This document shows positions 1-10,903 of a stretch of DNA of 64,000 bases, piece after piece. How positions within the stretch are numbered: position 1 is the first letter of the stretch; the number at the start of each line of letters is the position of its first letter. Source of the stretch: Nymphaea colorata (taxonomy: Eukaryota > Streptophyta > Magnoliopsida > Nymphaeales > Nymphaeaceae); contig NC_045150.1 in NCBI RefSeq assembly GCF_008831285.2, positions 3,978,001 to 4,042,000 of the forward strand, given 5' to 3'. The translations under genes were made by a program, and so were the position numbers. The notes beneath the pieces are model-generated. The model did no database searches. It had not been told where the DNA came from and saw only the letters and a list, made by a program, of their open reading frames with translations.

Positions 1-401
1 AATATACAATCAGCAACATCAAGTAAACAAATATGTTAAAGCAATGAACAGACCGATCAAGAAGTCCCCATTGAACCAACAAATTTAGAACTCGGCCAAA
101 ATAAGAGTCTGATAATAAAACATTTAACAAACATAAAATGCTGAAATCGATCATGTTGGGTGTTGATAATCAAATATGCGGATGCCACTGCCCCATCAAA
201 GACATGTGCACGTTGGTGATGATATAATGGACATTATCAAAGCAATTACAAGCAACTCATGGAGCAAGAAGGTCATTTCCCCCCCCCCCCTTTCTATGGA
301 TTAATGGGGCTCTTATTTGCTATAGTGCAGTGCATTGATCTTGCGCATCTAATGGTGGAGTTGTGGTTGGAGAAACTGTGGATAGCTACACTTTGGAAAT
401 A

Positions 402-537
402 TTAGAGATGTCTAGAATCCAGACAGTTGTACTCGTCAAAGTGAATATGAGGCCCTGGCCTATTTGGATCTTCAATGTACATTTTCAGGAGACTATACTT
501 ATTAAGCTCCTTAAGCTTCAGATTCTCAGAAGCTGAA
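402..537 (-). other. Mirror copy of the possible terminal exon fragment
   Basis: Left-arm counterpart of 5142-5277 produced by the palindrome; no separate evidence of function. Confidence 0.22.
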
Positions 538-1385
538 CTACAGGACCAGCTAACACACTCATGAACAGTGTGGCGGTCTGGGACTTGCTATGTAAAAACT
601 AAGAAGAACTGAAAAACCATTGCAAACAGAATTATGATGGGCCATGTTACCTCGACGAGAAGCTGCTGCTGGGCTGCAATGGAAGCTACGATTGGTCTGC
701 TGGTAGCCTACAAATGATAAACGACAATGGGAAAAGGGCAAGAAAAAGGAATACAGTAAAATACAGTTATCATGCTTGTTCTTGAAAAAAAAGGGAAACA
801 ATGTTTTAACAGGCAACAAGTGATTACCACACTATTATTAGATCATTGTAGAATAAAAGCAAACATCTATAAGAATTTTTGTTTATTTAACCAAAAAGAA
901 AAAAAAAAAGGAAGATGCCAAAATGAACCTCAATTAAAATCAAGAGGAGCAGATTGCCAAACCGAATAAATGAATACAGTGGCTAGACTTCTCATTTCAG
1001 ATGGCAGCACACAGAAAAGAATACCAGTTCTTTTATGGCACTTATAAAATGCTTACTATTTATATTTGGGATATTATGTTAGGTGTGAAAAAAATACGTA
1101 TTTGTAGTTTCAAACTTAAAACTCTCTTTTAACAGGAATAAAAGGCCAAGCCTTTTTGTTGTGTATCAGTTGTTGATGTAAGAAGGGAATTCCAACAGTA
1201 CCACTCAAAGCCAAGTACAAGATAAAAACAAAGGTAGATTTACATTATGTTCAGGGAATCAGGTGACTTTTTCCTATTTACTGTTGATCTATTGATTCTC
1301 TTTCCCACGATCGATGGAAAAGTCCAACCTGGTTCTGCTATTTAACATTAAAGTGGGTGAGAGGTGAAACTAGAACTGACAATAA

Positions 1386-1619
1386 TCACATAGAGAGGGT
1401 TCTTCCAGAGTTGCTTGCTGTACTGATCCGCAGGCTCTGTCCAACATATGTACCACTTACCAACTCCCCTTTTCTAGCTCTCCAGACGAGCACAATATGC
1501 TTCATGGAATAACTAAATATATCTGCAACTCTAGGAGTGCTCAGGTAAGTTGCAGTGAATCTCAGAGTTCTATTTTCATCAAATACAGATGCTACTGATT
1601 CCTCTGTGGTACACGAAAA
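1386..1619 (-). other. Mirror copy of the unidentified 77-codon open frame
   Basis: Left-arm counterpart of 4060-4293, identical in the stretches compared. It exists because of the palindrome and is not independent evidence of coding. Confidence 0.28.
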
Positions 1620-2213
1620 CTAAGAGTTTGTCAATTTAATTGTATGGATGATCATATCCACTAGTTTTTTGTGTCAGGTCATCATATAAGCATGAGTTAC
1701 TTTTCTTGCATCCTGTTATTGATTATATTATTTGATCATATGTCCAAAATGGTTCATATACTTGAGTATATGATCAGTTAATTTGGTTCTATGAAATAAG
1801 TAGCTCAACCATGTGCATATTATAACTGCCAGATTTCAGTTAGATATAAGCTTAAGTTCCCAATTTTGTACCACTCAAAGCCAAGTTTCGATGTAAGAAG
1901 GGAATTCCAGTGTTTTAGCCTGATCACTTAATCTGCTTTGATTGAAAAAAAAAAAGCAAAACTGGAGCAAAACAGAATAACGGCATGAAAACTGGAGCGC
2001 ATTGACCTGTTCTCATGCATACATTTCTCATGTCTAGAAAGGAATTTCTCATTCAGACAACAAATGATTTAACCACCATTTTTTGCACAAACCCTGCCAC
2101 CATCTGTTTGGAATACAATACAATCATTCATAAAAGATAAATAAATAGGAACAGACCTGCTGAATCGCACATTGAAGCTTAGAGAGACAGAGAGAGCTAT
2201 GATAATATGTCAC

Positions 2214-2303
2214 CTTTGAAGATATCTCCTTTGTGCCAGCTTGAATTACAGTTGCGGCAGACTGGTTAGCAGAAGCAGCAACCAATGATAGCCGACCAAT
2301 GCC
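2214..2303 (-). pseudogene. Mirror copy of the AGD6/7-like exon (left arm)
   Basis: This is the reverse-complement partner of 3376-3465, with the same 30 codons and the same flanking splice-like dinucleotides. Because the two copies face away from each other across the palindrome centre, a transcript through the centre would carry the exon in both senses and could fold into double-stranded RNA. Only one source gene need be assumed. Confidence 0.7.
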
Positions 2304-3375
2304 CTTAACCAATAAAAGAGCAAATAAGACATCATTTTTTGTCACGTGCAGCTACCTCAACATACTAAACTCTCCTTCGAGAACAAGGAAGCGGAGAGAG
2401 GACTACTAGATAAGAAGGTAGCTTAGGTTAATTAAACAAGAGCGTCAACCCATCTATTGCAAATGCCTCAGCTTACACCTTAGCGTTCCAAAAATAATTT
2501 ATTGACGATATTGGAAACTCTTTAGCAATTTAAAACTAGGCATTATGCACCTAAACAGGTATATATTTACACAAGTACTATAATCCTGACAGGCAGCTTG
2601 ATTCTGAATTCCAACTGAAAAATCAAAAAAGCAGTATGATACCAGTGTATTGAGATTCAGCTGCACATTAGAACTGATTTTCCGTGTAATCAAGGAAAAG
2701 AAGAATGGCTTCCTTCAGCAAAATCTATTACATAAACCACATGAGAAATAACAGAAATCAGAAATTCTGCATCTAGAACAGAACAACAAAAGAGAACAGG
2801 AAATACTAGCTGATCAAGCTCAGCTGCCTATGATTACTGTTACTGTCATAGGCAGCTGAGCTTGATCAGCTAGTATTTCCTGTTCTCTTTTGTTGTTCTG
2901 TTCTAGATGCAGAATTTCTGATTTCTGTTATTTCTCATGTGGTTTATGTAATAGATTTTGCTGAAGGAAGCCATTCTTCTTTTCCTTGATTACACGGAAA
3001 ATCAGTTCTAATGTGCAGCTGAATCTCAATACACTGGTATCATACTGCTTTTTTGATTTTTCAGTTGGAATTCAGAATCAAGCTGCCTGTCAGGATTATA
3101 GTACTTGTGTAAATATATACCTGTTTAGGTGCATAATGCCTAGTTTTAAATTGCTAAAGAGTTTCCAATATCGTCAATAAATTATTTTTGGAACGCTAAG
3201 GTGTAAGCTGAGGCATTTGCAATAGATGGGTTGACGCTCTTGTTTAATTAACCTAAGCTACCTTCTTATCTAGTAGTCCTCTCTCTGCTTCCTTGTTCTC
3301 GAAGGAGAGTTTAGTATGTTGAGGTAGCTGCACGTGACAAAAAATGATGTCTTATTTGCTCTTTTATTGGTTAAG

Positions 3376-3465
3376 GGCATTGGTCGGCTATCATTGGTTG
3401 CTGCTTCTGCTAACCAGTCTGCCGCAACTGTAATTCAAGCTGGCACAAAGGAGATATCTTCAAAG
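3376..3465 (+). pseudogene. Isolated exon resembling plant ARF-GAP AGD6/AGD7 (right arm copy)
   Basis: Ninety bases bounded by an acceptor-like AG (3374-3375) and a donor-like GT (3466-3467) encode 30 residues containing GRLSLVAASANQSAA and VIQAGTKEISSK. From memory of the family, plant AGD6/AGD7 ARF GTPase-activating proteins have a very similar stretch downstream of the ArfGAP zinc-finger domain, within the segment ending in a TSKV-type motif. I see neither the ArfGAP domain nor the following exon of that family nearby, so this is a single exon with intron flanks, not a gene. Either a fragment was captured or duplicated, or the rest of the gene lies outside the window. It lies about 2.3 kb upstream of the Harbinger ORF1 and is mirrored at 2214-2303. 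Confidence 0.72.
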
Positions 3466-4059
3466 GTGACATATTATCATAGCTCTCTCTGTCTCTCTAA
3501 GCTTCAATGTGCGATTCAGCAGGTCTGTTCCTATTTATTTATCTTTTATGAATGATTGTATTGTATTCCAAACAGATGGTGGCAGGGTTTGTGCAAAAAA
3601 TGGTGGTTAAATCATTTGTTGTCTGAATGAGAAATTCCTTTCTAGACATGAGAAATGTATGCATGAGAACAGGTCAATGCGCTCCAGTTTTCATGCCGTT
3701 ATTCTGTTTTGCTCCAGTTTTGCTTTTTTTTTTTCAATCAAAGCAGATTAAGTGATCAGGCTAAAACACTGGAATTCCCTTCTTACATCGAAACTTGGCT
3801 TTGAGTGGTACAAAATTGGGAACTTAAGCTTATATCTAACTGAAATCTGGCAGTTATAATATGCACATGGTTGAGCTACTTATTTCATAGAACCAAATTA
3901 ACTGATCATATACTCAAGTATATGAACCATTTTGGACATATGATCAAATAATATAATCAATAACAGGATGCAAGAAAAGTAACTCATGCTTATATGATGA
4001 CCTGACACAAAAAACTAGTGGATATGATCATCCATACAATTAAATTGACAAACTCTTAG

Positions 4060-4293
4060 TTTTCGTGTACCACAGAGGAATCAGTAGCATCTGTATTTGA
4101 TGAAAATAGAACTCTGAGATTCACTGCAACTTACCTGAGCACTCCTAGAGTTGCAGATATATTTAGTTATTCCATGAAGCATATTGTGCTCGTCTGGAGA
4201 GCTAGAAAAGGGGAGTTGGTAAGTGGTACATATGTTGGACAGAGCCTGCGGATCAGTACAGCAAGCAACTCTGGAAGAACCCTCTCTATGTGA
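4060..4293 (+). other. Open frame in palindrome right arm, unidentified exon-like segment
   Basis: After an in-frame TAG (4057-4059) the frame stays open for 77 codons to TGA at 4291-4293. There is no early ATG; the first Met is at about codon 41. The translation has a balanced, protein-like composition, with segments such as VFDENRTLRFTATYLSTPRV and KHIVLVWRARKGELVSGTYV. I do not recognise the family. It could be a captured or fossil exon like the AGD-like one 0.6 kb upstream, or chance. The mirror copy is at 1386-1619 on the minus strand. Confidence 0.3.
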
Positions 4294-5141
4294 TTATTGT
4301 CAGTTCTAGTTTCACCTCTCACCCACTTTAATGTTAAATAGCAGAACCAGGTTGGACTTTTCCATCGATCGTGGGAAAGAGAATCAATAGATCAACAGTA
4401 AATAGGAAAAAGTCACCTGATTCCCTGAACATAATGTAAATCTACCTTTGTTTTTATCTTGTACTTGGCTTTGAGTGGTACTGTTGGAATTCCCTTCTTA
4501 CATCAACAACTGATACACAACAAAAAGGCTTGGCCTTTTATTCCTGTTAAAAGAGAGTTTTAAGTTTGAAACTACAAATACGTATTTTTTTCACACCTAA
4601 CATAATATCCCAAATATAAATAGTAAGCATTTTATAAGTGCCATAAAAGAACTGGTATTCTTTTCTGTGTGCTGCCATCTGAAATGAGAAGTCTAGCCAC
4701 TGTATTCATTTATTCGGTTTGGCAACCTGCTCCTCTTGATTTTAATTGAGGTTCATTTTGGCATCTTCCTTTTTTTTTTTCTTTTTGGTTAAATAAACAA
4801 AAATTCTTATAGATGTTTGCTTTTATTCTACAATGATCTAATAATAGTGTGGTAATCACTTGTTGCCTGTTAAAACATTGTTTCCCTTTTTTTTCAAGAA
4901 CAAGCATGATAACTGTATTTTACTGTATTCCTTTTTCTTGCCCTTTTCCCATTGTCGTTTATCATTTGTAGGCTACCAGCAGACCAATCGTAGCTTCCAT
5001 TGCAGCCCAGCAGCAGCTTCTCGTCGAGGTAACATGGCCCATCATAATTCTGTTTGCAATGGTTTTTCAGTTCTTCTTAGTTTTTACATAGCAAGTCCCA
5101 GACCGCCACACTGTTCATGAGTGTGTTAGCTGGTCCTGTAG

Positions 5142-5277
5142 TTCAGCTTCTGAGAATCTGAAGCTTAAGGAGCTTAATAAGTATAGTCTCCTGAAAATGT
5201 ACATTGAAGATCCAAATAGGCCAGGGCCTCATATTCACTTTGACGAGTACAACTGTCTGGATTCTAGACATCTCTAA
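5142..5277 (+). other. Possible terminal exon fragment in palindrome right arm, unidentified
   Basis: A pyrimidine/AG acceptor-like site (AG at 5140-5141 or 5145-5146) is followed by an open frame of about 44 codons ending in TAA at 5275-5277. It contains LKELNKYSLLKMYIEDP and PHIHFDEYN, polar and protein-like. I do not know the protein. A second exon-like piece lies at about 4974-5030, from an AG acceptor to a GTAAC donor, but its frame joins this segment only with one choice of acceptor, so the two need not belong together. Mirror copy at 402-537, minus strand. Confidence 0.25.
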
Positions 5278-5767
5278 TATTTCCAAAGTGTAGCTATCCA
5301 CAGTTTCTCCAACCACAACTCCACCATTAGATGCGCAAGATCAATGCACTGCACTATAGCAAATAAGAGCCCCATTAATCCATAGAAAGGGGGGGGGGGG
5401 AAATGACCTTCTTGCTCCATGAGTTGCTTGTAATTGCTTTGATAATGTCCATTATATCATCACCAACGTGCACATGTCTTTGATGGGGCAGTGGCATCCG
5501 CATATTTGATTATCAACACCCAACATGATCGATTTCAGCATTTTATGTTTGTTAAATGTTTTATTATCAGACTCTTATTTTGGCCGAGTTCTAAATTTGT
5601 TGGTTCAATGGGGACTTCTTGATCGGTCTGTTCATTGCTTTAACATATTTGTTTACTTGATGTTGCTGATTGTATATTTGCTTATTTGCACAAGCAGTCA
5701 ATTGTTTAAACTTATTTCATGTAACTAAATTGTTTGATTTTCTTGTACTTCTATTTGTTAAACTTAG

Positions 5768-6592
5768 ATGAGTAGCCACCATGACAAACTACAGTGGGAT
5801 GAAGATCAAGTGCAGTTTTTATTTGACATAATGTTAGAGCAAGCAAAGATTCCAGGAATGCGAACATCAGGTGGACTAAAAGAAACTGCTATGAAGGTGG
5901 TTGAACAAAAAATGATAGAAGCATATGGACCAATGTTTACATTAGAGAAAATTCGAAACAAGTTGAAAAGAGCAAAACCTGACTTACAACTGATGAAAGA
6001 GATGCTTACTGCTTCAGGATTTGGGTGGGACCCAGATAAAAAAATTATACAAGCGGATGATAATGTGTGGAAAGAATATATACAAAAGTACCCAAATAGA
6101 AAAAAATATAAATTGCCAGCAACATAGAAATATTATGAGCATGCAATAGAAATTTGGGGTTCTTCTACTGCATTGGGTGACAATAGGAGTGGCGTAGATA
6201 GTAGGCCACTAGATGATACACAAATAAATGTGGATGAGCAAGATGAGAATGATTTTCAGTTACCTACTTCACCAATGGATAGCAATACTCATACTCAGGG
6301 AGAAACCTCTAACAGCATGAGGGGAAACAAAAGAGCGAGAACCTCTACAACCATGAATGATGATACTTTTGAAACCATTGGTGAGTACATACGACAACTT
6401 GTGGAAACCCAACCTGCAGCCATTTTGCAGAAGAGTGGAGCAATTTTAAGAGATATGCATGCAAAAGGGGAAATAGATAATCATTTGTTTTTCAGATCAG
6501 TCGATTTACTCTCTAATTTTGATAAAGCAAATGCTTTTCTTATGATGCCACGTGAGTTGCAGGTTACTTGGTTGCGCATGCAGATTGGCTAA
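5768..6592 (+). pseudogene. Harbinger ORF1: Myb/SANT-like DNA-binding protein, broken by one stop
   Basis: The ATG at 5768 directly follows a TTAG acceptor-like sequence, suggesting an intron in the 5' UTR. Residues 1-119 contain a Myb/SANT-like domain: conserved Trp near the N terminus (LQWDEDQVQFL), an EKIRNKLKRAKPD helix and a GFGWDPDKK segment. An amber codon (TAG, 6125-6127) interrupts the frame. The same frame continues without shift to 6592, first with polar low-complexity sequence and a basic RGNKRARTS patch that could be a nuclear signal, then an Ala/Leu-rich C-terminal helix region. In this superfamily ORF1 binds the transposon ends and helps the transposase enter the nucleus. Without the stop the product would be 274 residues. 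A truncated 119-residue DNA-binding fragment could still be made. It lies about 250 bp upstream of the transposase gene on the same strand. Confidence 0.88.
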
Positions 6593-6842
6593 ACAGCAGG
6601 TAATGTTTGTAGCTAAGTATCATTATGGAGGTTTATGCAGTACTTTTGATATGTGTAATTGTTTGTAATTTGTGATATATAATAATTGTTTGTAATAGTG
6701 TATTTTTGATATTTTTAATTGTTTATAATTTGTGATATATAGTAAATTGCTATAAACTCATGCTTGCAATTATTTTTTATTTCACAATTCTTTGTAATTA
6801 AATAGTGTTTATTCTCATGAAATTTGTGTATTTATTATCAGG

Positions 6843-8312
6843 ATGGACGAAATATCCACAGTTATTTTTATTCTTCTTATGTGGTTGATGATGGAACGCT
6901 TGAAAGTTCAAAGTAGACTTACTAGAAATTTAGTACATACTAATAGACTAGCAGGAGCCCAATTTGTGCATGACTGTATGCACGGACACCCAAGAAATTG
7001 TTTAGATCTATTGAGGGTAGATCAACGAACATATGCATTATTATGCAATTTGCTAAAAAGTAGGGAGTTATTGTGTGATGCAAGAGAAATCACAATTGAA
7101 GAACAAGTAGCGATGTTTCTCGTTACTTTGGGACATGATCAACGAAATCGACGAACCCAATATGATTTTCAGCACTCAGGACAAACAATTAGTAAGTACT
7201 TCAACTTAGTTTTGAAAGCAATTCTTCGCATTGCACATGAATACGTGGGACGTAGAAATGATACTACACCAGCTCGAATTAGAGGAGATCCACGTTTCTT
7301 TCCATATTTTAAGGTAAACAACTATAATCCATAATTGATATAGTCAACATTTTTATGTATGGTAAAACATTTAGAATATTAACACATATTACATATCAAT
7401 AGGATTGTTTGGGAGCAATTGATGGTACACACATTCCAGTATATGTTCGAAGAGATGGCCAAAATCGTTGGCAAAATAGAAAAGGGTTTTTATCTCAAAA
7501 TGTTTTAGCAGTGGTGGGATTCGATATGCGGTTTCACTACATACTAGCCGGTTGGGAAGGAAGTGCAACTGATGCAAGAGTATTGTATAGTGCATTGGAA
7601 GATAATCTTCATCCATTAGAAATTCCACATGGTAAGAAAATAAAGATTCATGATTTAAATTTACTATCATTAATTTAATTGTTTGACTGACAAAACACAT
7701 ATTGTTGATTATGAAATAGGTAAATATTATCTTGCTGATGCTGGATACCCAAATATTGTCGGATTATTAACTCCATATAGAAGATGTCGGTACCATCTAT
7801 CAGAGTTTAATGTGCCTGGATCTAGGCAAATTGAGACAAAATAAGAATTATACAACTATAGACATTCATCTTTGCGCACTACTGTGGAGAGAGTATTTGG
7901 TTTGCTTAAGGCAAGGTTTCTGATTTTGAAGAATCATGTGTCATATCCAATATCCACTCAAGTTAAAATTGTACAAGCAACATGTGTTCTTCATAATTTT
8001 ATAATCAACCACAATCCAAATGCTGAACAATTTCCTTCTGATGATATAAATGATAGTGAAGTAAGTGAAATTATAAATGATGATGAAAATACTGAACAAA
8101 CGCAAATACGTGGTAGCAACAATGAACTTCGTGAGCAGATTACTTCAACAATGTGGAATGATTATGTTTCAAGTAAGATATTGATTGTGTAACATTCTCA
8201 TTATATTATATGTCATTGTTTTAAGTATACTTGATTATTTTAATATTTTATGGTGATAACCTAATTATTTGTTTGTCTTTTTAATTTTTGAAATGCAGGA
8301 ACTAGATGGTGA
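6843..8312 (+). pseudogene. Harbinger transposase (HARBI1-like DDE_Tnp_4 nuclease), four exons, one nonsense codon
   Basis: Exons inferred from GT-AG borders and frame: 6843-7313, 7403-7631, 7720-8172 and 8299-8312; the introns are 89, 88 and 126 bp. Exon 1 carries the N-terminal helical region. Exon 2 has the first catalytic Asp in AIDGTH (codon 7421-7423) and a second conserved Asp in GSATDARV (7571-7573). Exon 3 has Asp in LADAGYP (7737-7739) and the catalytic Glu in VERVFG (7887-7889). All splice phases join correctly, so no frameshift is needed. TAA at 7842-7844 stops translation 15 codons before the catalytic Glu, so the product would be inactive. The ending in exon 4 (TGA 8310-8312) is inferred; reading through the third donor ends instead at TAA 8190-8192. 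Role: cut-and-paste excision and integration at TTA-type targets together with ORF1. Confidence 0.9.
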
Positions 8313-8984
8313 TGCATCTTCTCAAGTATTGCATGACTTCGATGGGAAGAGTAGTGTGCATGACAGAAGACTAGTTATTTAGCAAGCTGTCATAGTTGTA
8401 TTTTGCTTTTACAGTCGATGTAATAATCTCTACTTCATCTATCAGATACTTTTGTAATTGTTCGATACTTGTTAATACTTGTTAACATTGATAAGGAAAA
8501 TTGTGAGATGTTCATTTTTGTACTATGGCATTCAATAAGAATGATTCATTTTATGTTTAATTGAAAGTTTTTCCTGCTTGAACTGTAAAGATATTTGAAG
8601 AGATGTCATGTTGTGGCTAAGAGACCCGCCAGATCTCTTTCTTTCCATCACATTCTTCTTGTGAAAGTGTCAACTGTTCTTCCAGTTTTTCATAAAAGCT
8701 TTGTCACAACTGTGGTTGTGACATTCTGAACTGGTTCCTGTGTATTTGATTAAATGTATGCTTTTACTCTTTACAAGAAAAGTTCACTTGAAATGAAGGG
8801 TGCACGCTCTTACATTATTTGAACATGTTCCTTCCAATGTGATGTGAATGCTTCTCCCTTTGTTCACTGGCGTTTTGTATTGCTTCTTGATCAAAGTCTT
8901 CTAAGTTTTTTGTTTTTTCTTATTTATTGTTGATGAAGTTGTACTTGTAAATAAAATATTTTATGGAAATAGATACAAGAGATA

Positions 8985-9256
8985 TTGAAATTGAAGGTTT
9001 CTTTCAGTACAAACGTCAGACAGGACGGACAGAACAGATAGATTGGACAAGACAAAAACAAACGTCAGACAGGACGGACAAAACAGACAGAACAGACACA
9101 CACGAAACAAACGCCGGACAAAAAGGACACAGTGTTCTGTTCCTAAATCATCAAACGGTGGACAAGGAACACCATTGTCCATGAGGACAGGACAGTGGTG
9201 TAATGGACAGGACGTCCTGTCTGTCCTGTCCCAATGGACGGCAATCAAACGACCTC
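8985..9256. repeat. Harbinger 3' subterminal repeats and terminus
   Basis: About 270 bp packed with variants of CAGACAGGACGGACA in direct order (about 9018 and 9067 onward), then the inverted form near 9208-9232, including a GGACAGGACGTCCTGTC palindrome. The outermost bases are CAATCAAACGACCTC next to TTA. Clusters of short subterminal repeats next to a short terminal inverted repeat are usual in plant Harbinger elements and are binding sites for ORF1 and transposase. The matching 5' terminus is not in the window. Confidence 0.68.
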
Positions 9257-9531
9257 TTAGTGTCCGTTCTGTAAACAGAACAAAATGTAATTGCTATATG
9301 AACTTGGCTCGAAAATTAGAGCAGATTCATGGAACACCCTAAAAAGTTTTTTATGAATTTGTTTCAATTTTGGGTCTGATTTATGGATGTATTACCAACA
9401 GTTCCACTCTCCACAAGCCCGTAAGTATGAATGTCTTAATTTGACATCAGTTAGAGAAAGATAAGTGCTTCTCTAAACCTACCCATTTTCCTTCAACTTG
9501 GTTCTTCAAGTTCCAAGCTCCAACCTCAACT

Positions 9532-9563
<32 letters not shown>

Positions 9564-10852
9564 ACATTGCCACCATGGTCACCCTTCAGATTCCTTCTAT
9601 GGAAAAATAGAAGAAGAATAAAAGGAAAGAGAAATGTAGCCAGTTTCTTTTAGCAGCACCATTTTTCTGGTGGTCTAGCAGGTAGCCACCAGGCAGCAGC
9701 AGCAGAATCCATCCACAAACATTTTTTTGACTGAGACAAGGGGTTGTACCCATAACTGGTTCATGTTCATACTACTCGTGTGGACATGATGTGATTTATA
9801 AATACATATATATGAAAGAATGGATGATGATTCTAGCTCCAACCATCTAAGCAGTGCCATCCATCAGTTTGAACGAATATTAAATGATGAAAATTTCCAT
9901 CACCTTTTTCTCCGTATTTTTCTCTTAACCATCCACCATGATGGAAACCTAAGCAAAATCCAAAAAGTAGTTGCTCTCATGGCGACCGATCATATGCCTA
10001 TAGGAGAATTCATTTCATCCATGCACTTTGCAAAGCCAAAAGGAAGGTGACCAAAGAAGAAGAAGAAACAGCTCATCAATTATGGGGCTTGGCTTAAGGT
10101 CTTCAAGTTAAGGATATTTCAAAAGTTCAATGCTTAGAACGACCTTGGATGACACTTATAATGGAAATTTTTTATGCAAATCATCATTTTACGTTGCTAT
10201 GTTAGGCATATTTAGATGGCACTCAAAACCCAGCTTTTTCTAAAATGGCCTTTTTAAGGCCAAACATGTAAACCAGTTTCCAGAAAGTAATAAAAAACCA
10301 AGTTTGAACGAAACCTGGTTTTCATACAACTACTTTTTTCTGAAAGTGCCATCCCTACGCCATCTTAATGCATAGTCATTGAAAATGCAAATTTGAAGCA
10401 TAATTGAGATGGTAGAACAAGCGATGACAGTAGAATTGAGATCCAAATATAATGCAAACACATACGAAAGACGAATTAAATTCCCAAAAAATTTCACAAT
10501 CATATGTAAATCTGATTGGCCCATTGTCTAACTCTGACATAAACGCCTCTTGCAACATCATTTGGTAGAGAGTGTTGCTGGTAGAGTGTCACTAGTCACC
10601 CTCTTTCGTGTTTGGCTTCATCCTGTATGGCAGAGTTTGTCTCGCAGATTTTTCCCGCCAATTCAAACGGCATATAAGTCTTTGGTACCTCTTTATCTCA
10701 TTACGTAGCTTAGTATTTTTTAAATATATCCTAGTCACTGTGGAAGCAGGCCCAGCGCATTTAATTATCAACCCAGGCTACGTCTAGTTAATCTTAGCTC
10801 CAGAGTCATTTTCATGACTCAAGCTTGACTAGTGCAGTCTTATGTACAATCC

Positions 10853-10855
<3 letters not shown>

Positions 10856-10901
<46 letters not shown>
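10856..10901. repeat. (AT)n microsatellite
   Basis: Uninterrupted AT dinucleotide run of about 46 bp in block A. The equivalent places in blocks B and C do not carry a run of this length, so it expanded after duplication. Confidence 0.95.

Positions 10902-10903
<2 letters not shown>

Larger units (their letters stand above)
1..5678. repeat. Giant near-perfect inverted repeat (palindrome), arms 1-2833 and 2846-5678
   Basis: The right arm reads as the reverse complement of the left with no length change anywhere I checked: positions pair so that x + x' = 5679. Even a 12-base C run (279-290) is matched by a 12-base G run (5389-5400). The non-palindromic spacer is only 2834-2845. I found one mismatch, A953 against C4726. 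The left arm starts at or before the window edge, so its outer boundary is unknown. The right arm runs to within 90 bp of the Harbinger ORF1. Arms this similar mean a very recent inverted duplication, ongoing gene conversion, or an assembly foldback artefact (for example a read that passed an adapter). The exon-like pieces inside are listed separately and each appears twice. Confidence 0.97.
5679..9256 (+). mobile_element. PIF/Harbinger-type DNA transposon, coding part and 3' end; 5' end not found
   Basis: Two same-strand genes typical of plant PIF/Harbinger elements (Myb/SANT-like ORF1, DDE transposase) are followed by about 0.7 kb of non-coding sequence and a subterminal region rich in GGACAGGAC-type repeats. 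The 3' boundary is set by homology. Sequence starting TTAGTGTC at 9257 is shared with 37587 and 54340, where it is preceded by other, mutually similar sequence; here it is preceded by ATCAAACGACCTC. Harbinger elements duplicate TTA/TAA, so TTA 9257-9259 is the expected target site. The 5' terminus would be the inverse of that end preceded by TTA and by sequence like that upstream of 37587. I find neither between 1 and 5768, so the element may extend beyond the window and contain the palindrome. Position 5679 is only where the palindrome stops being visible. Confidence 0.8.

Noticed and set aside
559-819. 86-residue minus-strand frame, mirrored at 4860-5120
   Set aside because: It spans exon-like, intron-like and homopolymer sequence. 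It appears twice only because of the palindrome and starts in a T/A-rich tract.
5679-5767. Possible Harbinger 5' end between the palindrome and ORF1
   Set aside because: I find no sequence like the 3' terminus and no TTA-flanked inverted repeat; the stretch looks like the end of a 5' UTR intron.
8961-9342. Three overlapping frames rich in Arg, Thr and Asp
   Set aside because: They are translations of the Harbinger subterminal repeats and run across the element's end into block A.
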